Below, in pieces: positions 44,509 to 53,690 of a stretch of 64,000 nucleotides of DNA. The position numbers and the translations under genes were made by a program. Location of the stretch: positions 34,326-98,325 of the forward strand of contig NZ_FNPI01000019.1 in NCBI RefSeq assembly GCF_900107275.1, given 5' to 3'. Within the stretch, counting starts at the first letter, position 1; each line of letters starts with the position of its first letter. The DNA is from Evansella caseinilytica (GTDB lineage: Bacteria > Bacillota > Bacilli > Bacillales > Salisediminibacteriaceae). The notes below the pieces were generated by a model. It saw only the letters and a program-made list of their open reading frames with translations, was not told where the DNA came from and did not search any database.

Positions 44509-45279
44509 CTATTCACTTTTTTGAAAAATCACGGAATGTTGCGCTTTTTCTTTGTGACGGAGGGAACCGAGGACAGCCTCCGTTACATTTTCTTTTTTAA
44601 TGCGGTAGTAGGGCACAAAAACAGTCACTTCATCGGTGACAAACGGGTACGGATGTATTTTTACCTGGTGTTTCGATAGCCACTCACATTCAAAAGGAAC
44701 GTCGTCAAAGGGAAGCATCCGCTGAGAAAAGCCGTCCCGAAACCAGGATATTTCCTCCTCCTTCCCGCTTCCCCACTCATTCATGCAGATATATAACGAT
44801 AAATTGTCACATAATTGCAGCAAATCGAAATGAAACCGGACATGATCCACATTCCGGCGATTTTCTGTCAAGTATTCCTTCAGGCGCTGCTGCCGGATTT
44901 CCTCTTCGTTTCTAAACGATTCCGCTGCCGGGACAACCTTGCCATGAAAAAAGCTGGCATAATGAAGGCTGATCAATAACGCCGCATACTCATCCCGCTT
45001 TTCCATCTCATCCACACCAGTACGATAAGCTGCGATTTTCTCCTGCAACGGATGATCGACAAACGAAGCCGGCTTACCTGTTTCCTTTAACAGCAGCGGC
45101 CGTTGATCCAATGCCTGCCAACACCAGTCGTGGCACGCAACCGCAAGCTCCACAGATGGCCGTTCCTCCCTACCAAGAAAGTAATCCTGTTTCCACGCTT
45201 TGCACAGCTGTCCTGAGATGTGCGCATGATCATGCTGGTGAATCAAAATGAACTCGTCCGACCGCTCTCTGACAATCAT
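44509..45279 (-). CDS. DUF3891 family protein
   Basis: A 256-aa soluble protein. It begins MIVRERSDEFILIHQHDHAH and contains ELAVACHDWCWQALDQRPLL and ALLISLHYASFFHGK, giving conserved histidine/aspartate pairs (QHDH, CHDW, HYAS) that look like an HD-type metal site. The family is common in Bacillaceae and uncharacterised. The start ATG at 45279 has AGGGGGAAA upstream. A metal-dependent hydrolase role is a guess from the His/Asp pattern. Confidence 0.82.
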   Translation of the reverse strand: MIVRERSDEFILIHQHDHAHISGQLCKAWKQDYFLGREERPSVELAVACHDWCWQALDQRPLLLKETGKPASFVDHPLQEKIAAYRTGVDEMEKRDEYAALLISLHYASFFHGKVVPAAESFRNEEEIRQQRLKEYLTENRRNVDHVRFHFDLLQLCDNLSLYICMNEWGSGKEEEISWFRDGFSQRMLPFDDVPFECEWLSKHQVKIHPYPFVTDEVTVFVPYYRIKKENVTEAVLGSLRHKEKAQHSVIFQKSE

Positions 45280-45436
45280 GATTTTCTGTTTCCCCCTCTT
45301 CTGAATAACTCCATCCTACTCCCTATTGTACCATGAGAGAATGCCTTCACGTGTAGCAGGATATGCTATCCTGGAGCGCGTGACGATTGACAACCGGAAC
45401 GTTCCACCATTGTTTTCATTTCTCAGCAAATACATC

Positions 45437-45478
45437 TTGTAAACACTTCTAGTGATTGGTACAATGAAAGCGTCTTAA
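45437..45478 (+). promoter_or_regulatory. Sigma-A promoter and cre-like site of the alpha-galactosidase gene
   Basis: TTGTAA (45437-45442) and TACAAT (45460-45465) with a 17-bp spacer. TGAAAGCGTCTTAA (45465-45478) covers the expected start site and matches the CcpA cre consensus TGWAARCGYTWNCW at 12 of 14 positions, suggesting glucose repression. A 120-nt leader follows with no recognised riboswitch. Confidence 0.6.
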
Positions 45479-45601
45479 TTTGTTATTTTTGTTATCCAAA
45501 AACAAGATTTTATCGATGACGAAAATAATTTTTTTGGCCGTTAAAAAGAAAAACATGTATCTTTTTTAACATGCTTTATTATTACTATTGAGGTGGTACA
45601 T

Positions 45602-47833
45602 ATGACAATTAAAGTGAACGAGGACGCAAAGGAATTTCATTTGTTTAACGAAAGCATCAGCTACATTTTCAGAGTGCTGGAAAAAAGCAAGCAACTGGAG
45701 CATCTATACTACGGCAAAAAAATCACACACCGCGATTCCTTCATGCATTTCATCGAACGAGAAATCAGGCCGTCCTGCAATATGTTTGCAGGCGATCATA
45801 CCTCTTCTTTGGAGCATATTAAACAGGAATATCCAAGTTACGGAACGACGGACTATCGTTACCCGGCCCATATGATTACCAATCAGATCGGTAGCCAAAT
45901 CACGAATTTTCAGTATGAAGGCTATCGGATCATCCAAGGGAAACCTGCCCTTGACGGATTGCCGGCAACCTACGTCGATGATGCAGGGGAAGCAGAAACA
46001 TTGGAGATCACATTAATTGATGACGTTTTGCAGTGCAAGCTGGTGTTAAGCTACACCATTTATGCAGACCGCAGTGTCCTTTGCCGCAATGCCCGCTTCA
46101 CTAATGCCGGCAAGGAGTTTTTTTACCTGAATAACGCTATGAGCGCAAGTGTGGACTTCCCTGATGACGACTATGAAATGGTTCATCTTGCCGGTGCCTG
46201 GGCACGCGAAACCCATGTAAACACACAAAGGCTGTCCAAAGGCATACAGTCGATATACAGCGCTCGCGGTGCCAGCAGCCATGCCCACAATCCATTCCTT
46301 GCCTTAAAGCGGTCTGATGCGACGGAGCACAGCGGCGAAGTCTACGGCTTCAGTTTAGTGTACAGCGGTAACTTTTTGGCGCAGGCGGAAGTGGACACCT
46401 ACGACGTGACGCGCGTCATTATCGGCATCCACCCGTTTCAGTTCAACTGGCGGCTGAAGCCCGGGGAAAGCTTCCAGACACCTGAGTGTGTCATGGTTTA
46501 TTCCGAGCAGGGGCTAAACGGTATGAGTCAAACGTATCATGATTTATACCGCAAACGTTTAGTCCGCGGTTACTGGCGCGATCGGACAAGACCGATATTA
46601 ATAAACAACTGGGAAGCAACCTATTTTGATTTCAATGAAGAAAAGGTTTTAACGATCGCAAAAACGGCGAAGGAGCTTGGAATTGAGCTTTTCGTACTGG
46701 ATGACGGTTGGTTCGGTGAACGTCATGATGATACAAGCTCATTGGGTGACTGGTTTGAAAACAAGGAGAAGCTCCCCAACGGAATCGACGGCTTGTCGGA
46801 AAAAATAACAGCAATGGGAATGAAATTTGGTTTATGGTTTGAACCAGAAATGGTGTGTAAGGATACAAAGCTGTATTCCGCCCATCCGGAGTGGTTGATT
46901 GAAACGCCGAATCGTCATCCATCTCACGGGCGAAATCAATATGTACTGGATTTTTCCAGTGAGGAGGTAGTCGATCATATTTTTGAGCTAATGGATAATA
47001 TTTTATCCAAATCCAAAATCTCCTATATTAAATGGGATATGAACCGGTATATTACCGAGCCTTATGCCAAAAGTCTCGATAGCGATCAGCAAGGAGAGCT
47101 GTTTCATCGCTATATTTTAGGTGTGTACAAGCTGTATGACAAATTAATTAAAAAATACCCGGAGATATTATTTGAATCATGTGCGGGCGGCGGCGCCCGC
47201 TTCGATGCCGGCTTATTGTATTATGCACCGCAGGCGTGGGCGAGCGATGACACGGATGCTGTAGAACGGCTGAAAATCCAGTACGGCACATCGATGGTAT
47301 ACCCGCTGAATGCCATCGGCAGCCACGTTTCTGCAGTGCCAAACCACCAGGTCGGTCGGATAACACCGATGGCTTCGCGCGCCAATGTAGCCTATTTCGG
47401 CACCTTTGGCTATGAAATGGACATTACGAAGTTAAACGACGAAGAAAAAGAAAAAATAAAAGAACATACCGCTTTTTTCAAGGAAAAACGGGAGTTAATC
47501 CGGACAGGACGATTTTACCGCCTCCTCAGCCCATTCGAGGCAAATGAAGTGTCCTGGATGGTTGTCTCAGAAGATAAAACGGAAGCAATCGTCGGCTATT
47601 ACAAAGTGCTTGCAAAGCCAAACGACAAATATTACCGCATCCGCCTGAAAGGCTTGGATCCGTCAAAGCGTTATGCAATTAACGGCAAGGATTCCACCCA
47701 TTACGGTGACGAATTGATGAACATCGGCATTATTCTTGCCGAAGATTTTACCGATCGCGCCGGTGACTTCTGGTCACAGGAGAAGCATGGGGACTTCTCT
47801 TCCCGATTATTCGTGCTGACGGAATGCCGTTAA
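45602..47833 (+). CDS. Alpha-galactosidase, GH36
   Basis: A 743-aa glycoside hydrolase family 36 enzyme that removes alpha-1,6-galactose from melibiose, raffinose or galactomannan. Regions: N-terminal beta-sandwich, (beta/alpha)8 barrel from about residue 330 (WEATYFDFNEEKVLTIAKTA; FVLDDGWFGERHDDTSSLGD), catalytic nucleophile in YIKWDMNRY (near residue 478) and acid/base in WASDDTDA (near residue 549). No signal peptide, so it is intracellular. I chose the ATG at 45602 (GAGGTGG) over GTG 45593. It has no adjacent sugar transporter or regulator; a cre-like site suggests catabolite control. Confidence 0.95.
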   Translation: MTIKVNEDAKEFHLFNESISYIFRVLEKSKQLEHLYYGKKITHRDSFMHFIEREIRPSCNMFAGDHTSSLEHIKQEYPSYGTTDYRYPAHMITNQIGSQITNFQYEGYRIIQGKPALDGLPATYVDDAGEAETLEITLIDDVLQCKLVLSYTIYADRSVLCRNARFTNAGKEFFYLNNAMSASVDFPDDDYEMVHLAGAWARETHVNTQRLSKGIQSIYSARGASSHAHNPFLALKRSDATEHSGEVYGFSLVYSGNFLAQAEVDTYDVTRVIIGIHPFQFNWRLKPGESFQTPECVMVYSEQGLNGMSQTYHDLYRKRLVRGYWRDRTRPILINNWEATYFDFNEEKVLTIAKTAKELGIELFVLDDGWFGERHDDTSSLGDWFENKEKLPNGIDGLSEKITAMGMKFGLWFEPEMVCKDTKLYSAHPEWLIETPNRHPSHGRNQYVLDFSSEEVVDHIFELMDNILSKSKISYIKWDMNRYITEPYAKSLDSDQQGELFHRYILGVYKLYDKLIKKYPEILFESCAGGGARFDAGLLYYAPQAWASDDTDAVERLKIQYGTSMVYPLNAIGSHVSAVPNHQVGRITPMASRANVAYFGTFGYEMDITKLNDEEKEKIKEHTAFFKEKRELIRTGRFYRLLSPFEANEVSWMVVSEDKTEAIVGYYKVLAKPNDKYYRIRLKGLDPSKRYAINGKDSTHYGDELMNIGIILAEDFTDRAGDFWSQEKHGDFSSRLFVLTECR

Positions 47834-47848
47834 TCGAGCCGGTTCGCT

Positions 47849-47981
47849 TATGCTCATGATTTGAGTCCAGTCATTTTGATTACGGTTCATTTGGACCGGA
47901 CTCAAACTCACTCAGGCTCCCGTATGCTCACGATTTGAGTCCGGTCGTTTTGATTGCGGTTCAATCAGACCGGATTCAGTC
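47849..47981. repeat. Two tandem hairpin units downstream of the alpha-galactosidase gene
   Basis: Two ~59-bp units with a 74-bp period, each starting TATGCTCAYGATTTGAGTCC and closing with GACCGGAYTCA. Each forms a stem TTTGAGTCC/GGACTCAAA-like with an inner G/C pairing, and they differ at about ten positions. A probable terminator or mRNA-end structure. The remainder of 47834-48134 holds the hcp promoter. Confidence 0.6.
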
Positions 47982-48047
47982 CCCCCTCATTTCTAAATAA
48001 CCTCTTCCTTCCTTTGTTTCAGATCCGTCACAATTTTTCGTCGTTTA

Positions 48048-48090
48048 AGTGACCTATATCACCGAGACTCCTCAGGAAATTCCTTAATAT
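48048..48090 (+). promoter_or_regulatory. FNR-type activated promoter of hcp
   Basis: AGTGACCTATATCACC (48048-48063) resembles TGTGA-N6-TCACT with two changes. The -10 TAATAT is at 48085-48090. Box centre to -10 start is 29.5 bp, identical to the oxidoreductase and ric promoters. Confidence 0.7.
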
Positions 48091-48134
48091 AGAAAAAGTT
48101 GCTATACCAACATAATACTTGAGGAGGATTTTTT

Positions 48135-49433
48135 ATGGATATGTTTTGCTACCAATGTGAGCAAACTCCCACAGGCGGCTGTACGGTCTTCGGGGTTTGC
48201 GGAAAAGACCCTGATATTGCAAGTCTCCAGGACACAATTATTTTCGGCTTAAAGGGAGTTGCGGCTTACGCAACGCACGCCAGACAATTAGGGTATTCAG
48301 ACCCGATCGTCGATAAGATTACTCATGAGGCGTTGTATATGACGTTGACCAACTCTAATTTTAACATGCAAGAACACGTGGAAATGGCTTTGAAAGTCGG
48401 TGAAGCTACCGTACGGGTGATGGATTTGCTCGATAAAGCCCACACCGACCGCCTTGGTATTCCTCAACCGATCCAAGTATCGCAAAACAAAGTAGAAGGA
48501 AAAGCGATTGTCATTACCGGACATAATCTGTTTGCATTGGAGGAACTATTAAAACAAACAGAAGGAACCGGCATCAACATTTACACACACTCGGAAATGT
48601 TACCGGCACACGGCTATCCGCACTTGAAGAAGTACCCGCATTTAAAAGGGAACATCGGAAAAGCCTGGTTTGATCAGCGCCGCCTCTTTGAAAAATTTCA
48701 AGGTGCGATTTTAGCAACAACCAACTGTGTCATGCCAATTAAAGGTACATACGCCGATCGCTTCTTTTCCTATGAAGTTGCCGGTTTGGAAGGAGTAACT
48801 AAAATTCAGAACGATGACTTTACCCCATTGATCAACCGGGCGCTAGAGCTGCCGGAATGTCATTTAGAGTCCGACGAAACATTAGTGACAGGCTTTCATC
48901 ATGAAACGGTACTTGGTCTCGCGCCGGAAATCATCGATGCCATCAAAGCCGGAAAAATCAAGCGCTTCTTCGTTATCGCCGGCTGTGACGCACCAGGTAA
49001 AGGCGGCGAGTACTATCGGGAACTGGCAACGTCCCTTCCGCCGGAAACAGTAATTTTAACAACTTCGTGCGGCAAATTCCGCTTTAACGATGTGGATTAC
49101 GGAACCGTTCCCGGAACTGATATTCCGCGCTACATTGACCTTGGACAATGCAATAACTCCGGCTCAACCGTTAAAATCGCCATGGCTCTGGCAGACGCCT
49201 TTGAATGTGAAGTCAATGAACTGCCGGTAAGTATCGTACTGTCGTGGTTCGAACAAAAGGCGGTTGCCATTCTGCTCGGCTTGTTCAGTTTAGGAATTAA
49301 AGATATCCGTATCGGCCCTAAACCGCCGGAATTTATTTCGGAAGGAGTTCTGCATCACCTGCAAAACACATTTAATCTGCAGCTTATCGGAGACGCCAAA
49401 GCAGACATGGAAGCGATGCTTGGTGCTAATTAA
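48135..49433 (+). CDS. hcp: Hybrid cluster protein (short, class III type)
   Basis: A 432-aa Fe-S enzyme linked to NO and hydroxylamine detoxification. The N-terminal cysteines MDMFCYQCEQTPTGGC...VCGK bind the proximal cluster (C5, C8, C16, C22). Hybrid-cluster ligands lie in FVIAGCDAPGKGGEYY, LTTSCGKFRFNDVDYG and YIDLGQCNNSGSTVK. The length is about 110 residues less than class I enzymes, as in the thermophile/archaeal short class. The ATG has GAGGAGGA upstream. The FNR-type site and the co-located ric gene support a nitrosative-stress role. No Hcr reductase gene is adjacent. Confidence 0.95.
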   Translation: MDMFCYQCEQTPTGGCTVFGVCGKDPDIASLQDTIIFGLKGVAAYATHARQLGYSDPIVDKITHEALYMTLTNSNFNMQEHVEMALKVGEATVRVMDLLDKAHTDRLGIPQPIQVSQNKVEGKAIVITGHNLFALEELLKQTEGTGINIYTHSEMLPAHGYPHLKKYPHLKGNIGKAWFDQRRLFEKFQGAILATTNCVMPIKGTYADRFFSYEVAGLEGVTKIQNDDFTPLINRALELPECHLESDETLVTGFHHETVLGLAPEIIDAIKAGKIKRFFVIAGCDAPGKGGEYYRELATSLPPETVILTTSCGKFRFNDVDYGTVPGTDIPRYIDLGQCNNSGSTVKIAMALADAFECEVNELPVSIVLSWFEQKAVAILLGLFSLGIKDIRIGPKPPEFISEGVLHHLQNTFNLQLIGDAKADMEAMLGAN

Positions 49434-49550
49434 TCACTCGATACCTTTGGTGCTGCTGATCAAAAAAGTGTTCACTTGAATGACCAGATGCAGCCAATGG
49501 AAGCTGCGGGGCAATGTTGCTTCGTAGGTTCGGCCAGCTCAGGAAAAACA

Positions 49551-49586
49551 ATCGCCTGATATGAGTGATTTCATATCAGGCGATTC
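49551..49586. terminator. Perfect 15-bp hairpin downstream of hcp
   Basis: AATCGCCTGATATGA and its exact complement around GTGATT, 118 bp past the hcp stop. The T-run is weak, so termination strength is uncertain. Confidence 0.55.
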
Positions 49587-49657
49587 AAGCTGTTCAATAT
49601 CGTTCAAGAGGAATCTCTTTCATTTCCGAAACGAAACGGAAAACGGATCAAACCGGT

Positions 49658-49789
49658 TTAATGAATTTCTCCCTCACATTCCTCGCATTCGTGTGAATAA
49701 CAGTCCGCCATTTCTTCGATAATCTCCCCGCATTTTGCACATTCTTTCGGCGGCAAATTTTTAAAGAACTCAGTACTAGAAATCAACAT
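49658..49789 (-). CDS. YhfH-family small zinc-ribbon-like protein
   Basis: A 43-aa protein MLISSTEFFKNLPPKECAKC followed by GEIIEEMADCYSHECEECEGEIH. It fits the YhfH family (EFFKNLPPK-x-C-x-x-C pattern with two C-x-x-C pairs), tiny proteins of unknown function in Bacillus. The two CxxC pairs could bind zinc. The ATG at 49789 has GGAGGGA; a longer upstream frame is not expected to be used. Confidence 0.78.
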   Translation of the reverse strand: MLISSTEFFKNLPPKECAKCGEIIEEMADCYSHECEECEGEIH

Positions 49790-50421
49790 GTCAGCATCCC
49801 TCCATCCCTCTAAGTTCACCATTATTGTATTATAACAACGAACGAAATACAACAGATTTCAGTGAGACAAATTGAACATTATGTGAAAAAAATATTAAAA
49901 TATTATAACATTTACTACCTTTATTACCATGTTTATATTAAAAACATACTACTCGTAACATATAACTGTAATTATTATTACTTTGTATTATATAACAATA
50001 GCGGTCGTTTTGCTATGGTTTTTTGTTAGAAAATTCTAAAAATATTCCCCGTAATATAGACTTCCCCTGGAGGTATCTTAGCTGTTGCTGGTTTTCCCTT
50101 CTTTTTTACTTAGTTTTTCTTTGAAACAACAATTTATACCTGAAAAAACGGGTTATTTCGATCGCTTCATAAGCTAAAGAATACAACCTCACCTTATAGC
50201 TTGAGCAAGATGCGCCGGCGCCACTCCATGTTCGGGCTCAGCATGGTTCGATGGAGAACCGCTTCGGAACACCAAGGGAGCTTTTTTATCGAACCGCAAA
50301 AAACCAGGATGTTCCAGACGGTTCATCCTGGTTTTGATATGATTTATTTCCGGGAAAGTGTCGTACATTTCTCCCTGCCCCGTGCGAACAAAGCGGACAG
50401 CCTTTTTCTGTTTACCCAGCG
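49790..50421. other. 632-bp gene-free, A/T-rich region
   Basis: 49853-50190 is strongly A/T-rich without a convincing frame. A terminator hairpin (AAAACCAGGATG / CATCCTGGTTTT, 50300-50335) lies downstream of the CheW-like gene on the minus strand. A smaller GGTTCGATGGAGAACC inverted pair is near 50247. No gene was recognised. Confidence 0.5.
50300..50335 (-). terminator. Terminator of the CheW-like gene
   Basis: A perfect 12-bp stem AAAACCAGGATG/CATCCTGGTTTT with a T-run on the minus strand, about 87 bp past the stop. Confidence 0.75.
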
Positions 50422-50892
50422 CTATTTTATGATAATTTCGCCGACAATTTTATCATAGTCTAATAGCAGCATCGTCTCCTCGTCCATTTTGACGACGCCG
50501 CTGGTGACATCCTTTAATCCTTGACTGATTTTAGACGGTTCTTCAATCTGTTCCGGTGAAACTCGGTGGATACGTGATACTGCGTGAACATGCAGGGCAA
50601 CTTTTTCTCCATTTTTTTCCGTGACAATCAGCTTGTCTTCTTCCGTTTTTCCGGACTCAGAAAAGCCTATGACCTTTGCCATGTTTATCACAGGTATTAC
50701 TTCTTCCCGCAAACGAATAATTCCCTCCACATGCGGATGAGAATGGGGGATGACAGTGAGCGCCATCGGCTGAATGATTTCTTTGATGTTAAAAATATCG
50801 AGACCAAACACCCCTTCACTTATGCTAAAAGCAATCACTTCAAGATCGTTCGCTTCGTTATCGACAGCCGCTGCACTTTGGTAATTTTTCAT
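50422..50892 (-). CDS. CheW-domain chemotaxis adaptor
   Basis: A 156-aa protein that is essentially one CheW-like domain: VIAFSISEGVFGLDIFNIKE, IIQPMALTVIPHSHPHVEGI, IRLREEVIPVINMAKVIGF and the C-terminal VVKMDEETMLLLDYDKIV. The segments match the CheW half of CheV, without the receiver domain. It couples chemoreceptors to CheA. The ATG at 50892 has GGAGGAAAG. It is separate from other che genes; a chemoreceptor lies 11 kb away. Confidence 0.88.
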   Translation of the reverse strand: MKNYQSAAAVDNEANDLEVIAFSISEGVFGLDIFNIKEIIQPMALTVIPHSHPHVEGIIRLREEVIPVINMAKVIGFSESGKTEEDKLIVTEKNGEKVALHVHAVSRIHRVSPEQIEEPSKISQGLKDVTSGVVKMDEETMLLLDYDKIVGEIIIK

Positions 50893-51006
50893 GGCTGCTT
50901 TCCTCCGTTCCATATATAAAATCAGATGAAAGAAAGTGTTTGTTTTACCGTGCTTTCTTCATCCGTTCCTCTATCTTCTATATCGGCAAAAAGGCACTCT
51001 CTTTTT

Positions 51007-51085
51007 AGAGGATGTTCAAAAAGTCTCAACGAATCTCTTCGTTACGTTGTCTCTCCGCTGCCCGAACCTGTTGCGGCTAGACCTT
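51007..51085 (+). repeat. R3 half-element, copy a
   Basis: AGAGGATGTTCAAAAAGTCT followed by CGTTACGTTGTCTCTCCGCT. It shares its first 17 bp with the R1 terminus and its second block with copy c at 60881. The right boundary is uncertain. It lies between two convergent-spaced minus-strand genes. Confidence 0.6.
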
Positions 51086-51164
51086 AGAAGTTGTTTTTTA
51101 AATGCAGGCCTCCTGCTAATACCCGAGTTGTGTTGGCAAAATGGCGCCGTCGGTATTCAAACAA

Positions 51165-51203
51165 GGGAGCCCCAAAAGATAAATCAGCCCTTTTGAGACT
51201 CCC
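51165..51203 (-). terminator. Terminator of the methyltransferase gene
   Basis: GGGAGTCTCAAAAGG pairs with CTTTTGGGGCTCCC on the minus strand, 8 bp past the stop. The T content after the stem is moderate. Confidence 0.65.
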
Positions 51204-51211
51204 TTCCTCTC

Positions 51212-51973
51212 TTAGATCGCCTTTGCCAGAATAATGAACCGGTGTTGTTTCACCTCAAAATAGCCTTTCGTCTGGATGATTTGGTGAATCTGATACAGCC
51301 TTTTCATATATTTTTCCGTATCAAAATCTGCTACTTGCCAAGGTATTGCTTTTAAATAGTAGACTAGCGCCCCAATATCATAAAAGCGCTGAAGCGGAAA
51401 AGCCTCCTGACAATCGATTATCTCAAAATGATGATTCGCTATTTCCTTACTGGCTGTATTCAAGTGCCAATCAGCGTACTCTTCATCAACCGATACTCCC
51501 AGTCTCTCATTTATTTCAGAGCAATCCGTCCCACCGACCTGCTGCGTGATAAACATCCCTTCATCGGAAATAATTCTTCTTACTTCCCGCAAGGAATAGG
51601 ATTCATGCCGATTAATAATTAAATCAAAATAGGCATCATTAAACGGAAGCGCATCATCCTCTTCAAGCGGGACAACTTTTACTCCCAATGGCGTCAGCCT
51701 TTTACTCGCTATCGGGATATTGGGCTTGTAGCCCTCCGTTGCATACACCGTATCCGGCAGCGGCCGCACATTTGCCAAAAATTCTCCACCCCCGGTTCCC
51801 ATATCCAGCACGGTGCCGGCATTTTGGACAAAAGGGAGAATCATACTGCCGTAAGACCAAGGAAGCAATCCACTCTGTACCCGTCCTGTTCCTGTGATAA
51901 ACGAAAAATCCCAACCGGAAAACTGTTGACCTGTCCCTCTTATCAAGGAGATAAATTGATTGTCATTAAACAT
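51212..51973 (-). CDS. SAM-dependent class I methyltransferase
   Basis: A 253-aa protein with motif I VLDMGTGGGEFLANV (SAM-binding) near residues 59-73, motif II region VYATEGYKPNIPIA, and LPFNDAYFDLIINRHESYSL as motif IV. The overall pattern resembles Bacillus proteins annotated as class I methyltransferases acting on small molecules. I chose the ATG at 51973 (GGAGGGTG) over the upstream in-frame start at 52039. The substrate cannot be told. Confidence 0.85.
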   Translation of the reverse strand: MFNDNQFISLIRGTGQQFSGWDFSFITGTGRVQSGLLPWSYGSMILPFVQNAGTVLDMGTGGGEFLANVRPLPDTVYATEGYKPNIPIASKRLTPLGVKVVPLEEDDALPFNDAYFDLIINRHESYSLREVRRIISDEGMFITQQVGGTDCSEINERLGVSVDEEYADWHLNTASKEIANHHFEIIDCQEAFPLQRFYDIGALVYYLKAIPWQVADFDTEKYMKRLYQIHQIIQTKGYFEVKQHRFIILAKAI

Positions 51974-52310
51974 ATTTTCACCCTCCAAAAACAGTTTTAT
52001 TAGAAGATGTTCAAATAAGATCCCTTTACATTTCTTCACCGTTTTTATGACAGGGCGGTCCTCTTATCCATTGCCATTGTTTTTATATTTCATGTTCCCA
52101 ACCGTACATGTTTCACCGCCAGTCTGCATCCTTCCAATAAAAAATGCTGATGATCCGAGTTTATCACAGCAAACACTGTTTGCCCATTCAAAGGAGAAGA
52201 TTCTTCCTTATGCTTTGTAATCAAAACGCGTCTGAATGTTGTTTGTCCCCACCCGATCACGGTATTTCTGCCGTTTCCCTGATGTTTTTTCCTGGAGAAA
52301 ACGCGTTCAC

Positions 52311-52339
52311 TTGCAGGAAAGCGAAAACCAATCTATAAT
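52311..52339 (+). promoter_or_regulatory. Sigma-A promoter of the small membrane protein gene
   Basis: TTGCAG (52311-52316), 17-bp spacer, TATAAT (52334-52339); about 36 nt from expected start to the ATG. The rest of 51974-52310 shows nothing. Confidence 0.7.
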
Positions 52340-52381
52340 TAAACAAGTAAGAAGGATAGGAATTTAGGGGGATACGTGATC

Positions 52382-52570
52382 ATGTTCAAACGATTTTTTT
52401 CGTCAGCGGTTTTAGTATTGACTGTGCTTTTTGCACCAGCTCTTACAGCGTTGGCTGCCGGCGGTGCAACAGAAGAGAACGGCGCCGCAGGATCACTCAT
52501 GGAAGGACCGTTCGTTATTTTGGCAATCGGAACACTTGCCGTCATGACTTACTATTGCATTCGTGATTAA
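52382..52570 (+). CDS. Small membrane protein, 62 aa, unrecognised
   Basis: MFKRFFSSAVLVLTVLFAPA then LTALAAGGATEENGAAGSLM and a second hydrophobic helix EGPFVILAIGTLAVMTYYCI ending RD. The N-terminal part is a good signal peptide (A-L-A-A cleavage) or first helix; the C-terminal helix would anchor it with a short cytoplasmic RD tail. The ATG is preceded by AGGGGGAT; a good sigma-A promoter lies upstream and a terminator downstream, so it is a real single-gene unit. No family is recognised. Confidence 0.7.
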   Translation: MFKRFFSSAVLVLTVLFAPALTALAAGGATEENGAAGSLMEGPFVILAIGTLAVMTYYCIRD

Positions 52571-52580
52571 GCATTACTAA

Positions 52581-52620
52581 GAGAGTGTCTTCGATGCCGG
52601 GGACGCTCTCAAAACTTTTT
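52581..52620 (+). terminator. Terminator of the small membrane protein gene
   Basis: GAGAGTGTC / GGACGCTCTC stem followed by AAAACTTTTT, 10 bp after the stop. Confidence 0.75.
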
Positions 52621-52622
52621 AT

Positions 52623-52740
52623 AGAGGATGTTCAAAGAGTCCGGACAACACTATGCGTTAGCGTTGCCTTTTCGCTGCTTACGCACGTTCTGCGCCAGAC
52701 ATGGAAGCCACGTTGTCACGATATAAAAACGAGTATGAAC
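52623..52740 (+). repeat. R3 half-element, copy b
   Basis: AGAGGATGTTCAAAGAGTCC followed by a GCGTTAGCGTTGCCTTTTCG, CTGCTTACGCA-type block analogous to copies at 51007 and 60881. It starts at the end of the terminator at 52581-52620. The right boundary is uncertain. Confidence 0.55.
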
Positions 52741-52823
52741 GCAGTAGGACGTTCACACTCGGATAAAGCTGACATTACTGGCCGCCCCGCCCCATCAAAG
52801 CCAAATCCGAATGTCAGCCATCG

Positions 52824-53645
52824 TTATTTTGTTATCACTTCCACTGATTCGATGATAACATCCTCCAACGGTTTGTCACCGGCGTCGGTTTCCACTCGCG
52901 CAATGTTATCTAATACATCCATCCCGTCGATGACTTGCCCGAACACAGTATGGCTGAAATCCAGATGCGGTGTTCCACCTAATTCTAAATAGTGTTCCTG
53001 CGTTTCTTCCGGAAAGCCGATCCCGTACTGCTCTTTTACCGCTTCAAACCATTCGTTGCTTAGATCTTCCTTCCCTGCATGAACGATAAAAAACTGACTG
53101 GAATTCGAATTCGGTCCGGAATTTGCCATGGAAAGCGCGCCGCGGAAGTGGGCTAGTGCCGTTGTGAATTCATCTTCAAACGCTTCGCCGTAAATGCTTT
53201 CTCCGCCTCCGCCGGTTCCGGTCGGGTCTCCTCCCTGGATCATAAAGTCTTCTATGACGCGGTGAAAGATGACATCGTCATAATAGCCGTCTTCACTCAG
53301 CGTCAGGAAATTTTCTACCGCTTTCGGCGCATATTCCGGGAAAAGCTTTATATGTATCGACCCCATATTCGTATGAATGATCGCTTCGCTTTCGTTTTCC
53401 GCCACTTCGTCTGATAATTGCGGATAAGCGTCAGGCGCTATTTCACGTTCCGGCTGCTGTTCTTTATCCGGCTCTTCTGCCGTTTCCTCGTCATCCGCCG
53501 GCTGCTCCTCCGGTGTTTCCTCCCCGTCCGGCGCTGCTCCTTGACTGCTGTCCGCACTTTCCTCCTTTCCTTGACCGCATGCTGTTGCCAGCAGCAGTAC
53601 ACTGAAACAGATAAGTAATAACGTCATCGTTTTTTTTCTCATCAT
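52824..53645 (-). CDS. Cyclophilin-type peptidyl-prolyl isomerase lipoprotein
   Basis: A 273-aa extracytoplasmic foldase. Lipoprotein signal (MRKKTMTLLLICFSVLLLAT, lipobox ATAC), then a ~60-residue acidic linker (EESADSSQGAAPDGEETPEE...), and a cyclophilin domain from about residue 90: VIFHRVIEDFMIQGGDPTGT, FRGALSMANSGPNSNSSQFF (catalytic Arg in FHR and the conserved MANSGPNSN-QFF core). It probably helps fold exported proteins. Start: ATG 53645/53642 gives the best distance from AAGGAG; ATG 53651 is too close. It is divergent from ric. Confidence 0.93.
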   Translation of the reverse strand: MMRKKTMTLLLICFSVLLLATACGQGKEESADSSQGAAPDGEETPEEQPADDEETAEEPDKEQQPEREIAPDAYPQLSDEVAENESEAIIHTNMGSIHIKLFPEYAPKAVENFLTLSEDGYYDDVIFHRVIEDFMIQGGDPTGTGGGGESIYGEAFEDEFTTALAHFRGALSMANSGPNSNSSQFFIVHAGKEDLSNEWFEAVKEQYGIGFPEETQEHYLELGGTPHLDFSHTVFGQVIDGMDVLDNIARVETDAGDKPLEDVIIESVEVITK

Positions 53646-53690
53646 CCGCATTTACTCCTTATTAAAAATTTGTTTCACTGATTCTTCCGT

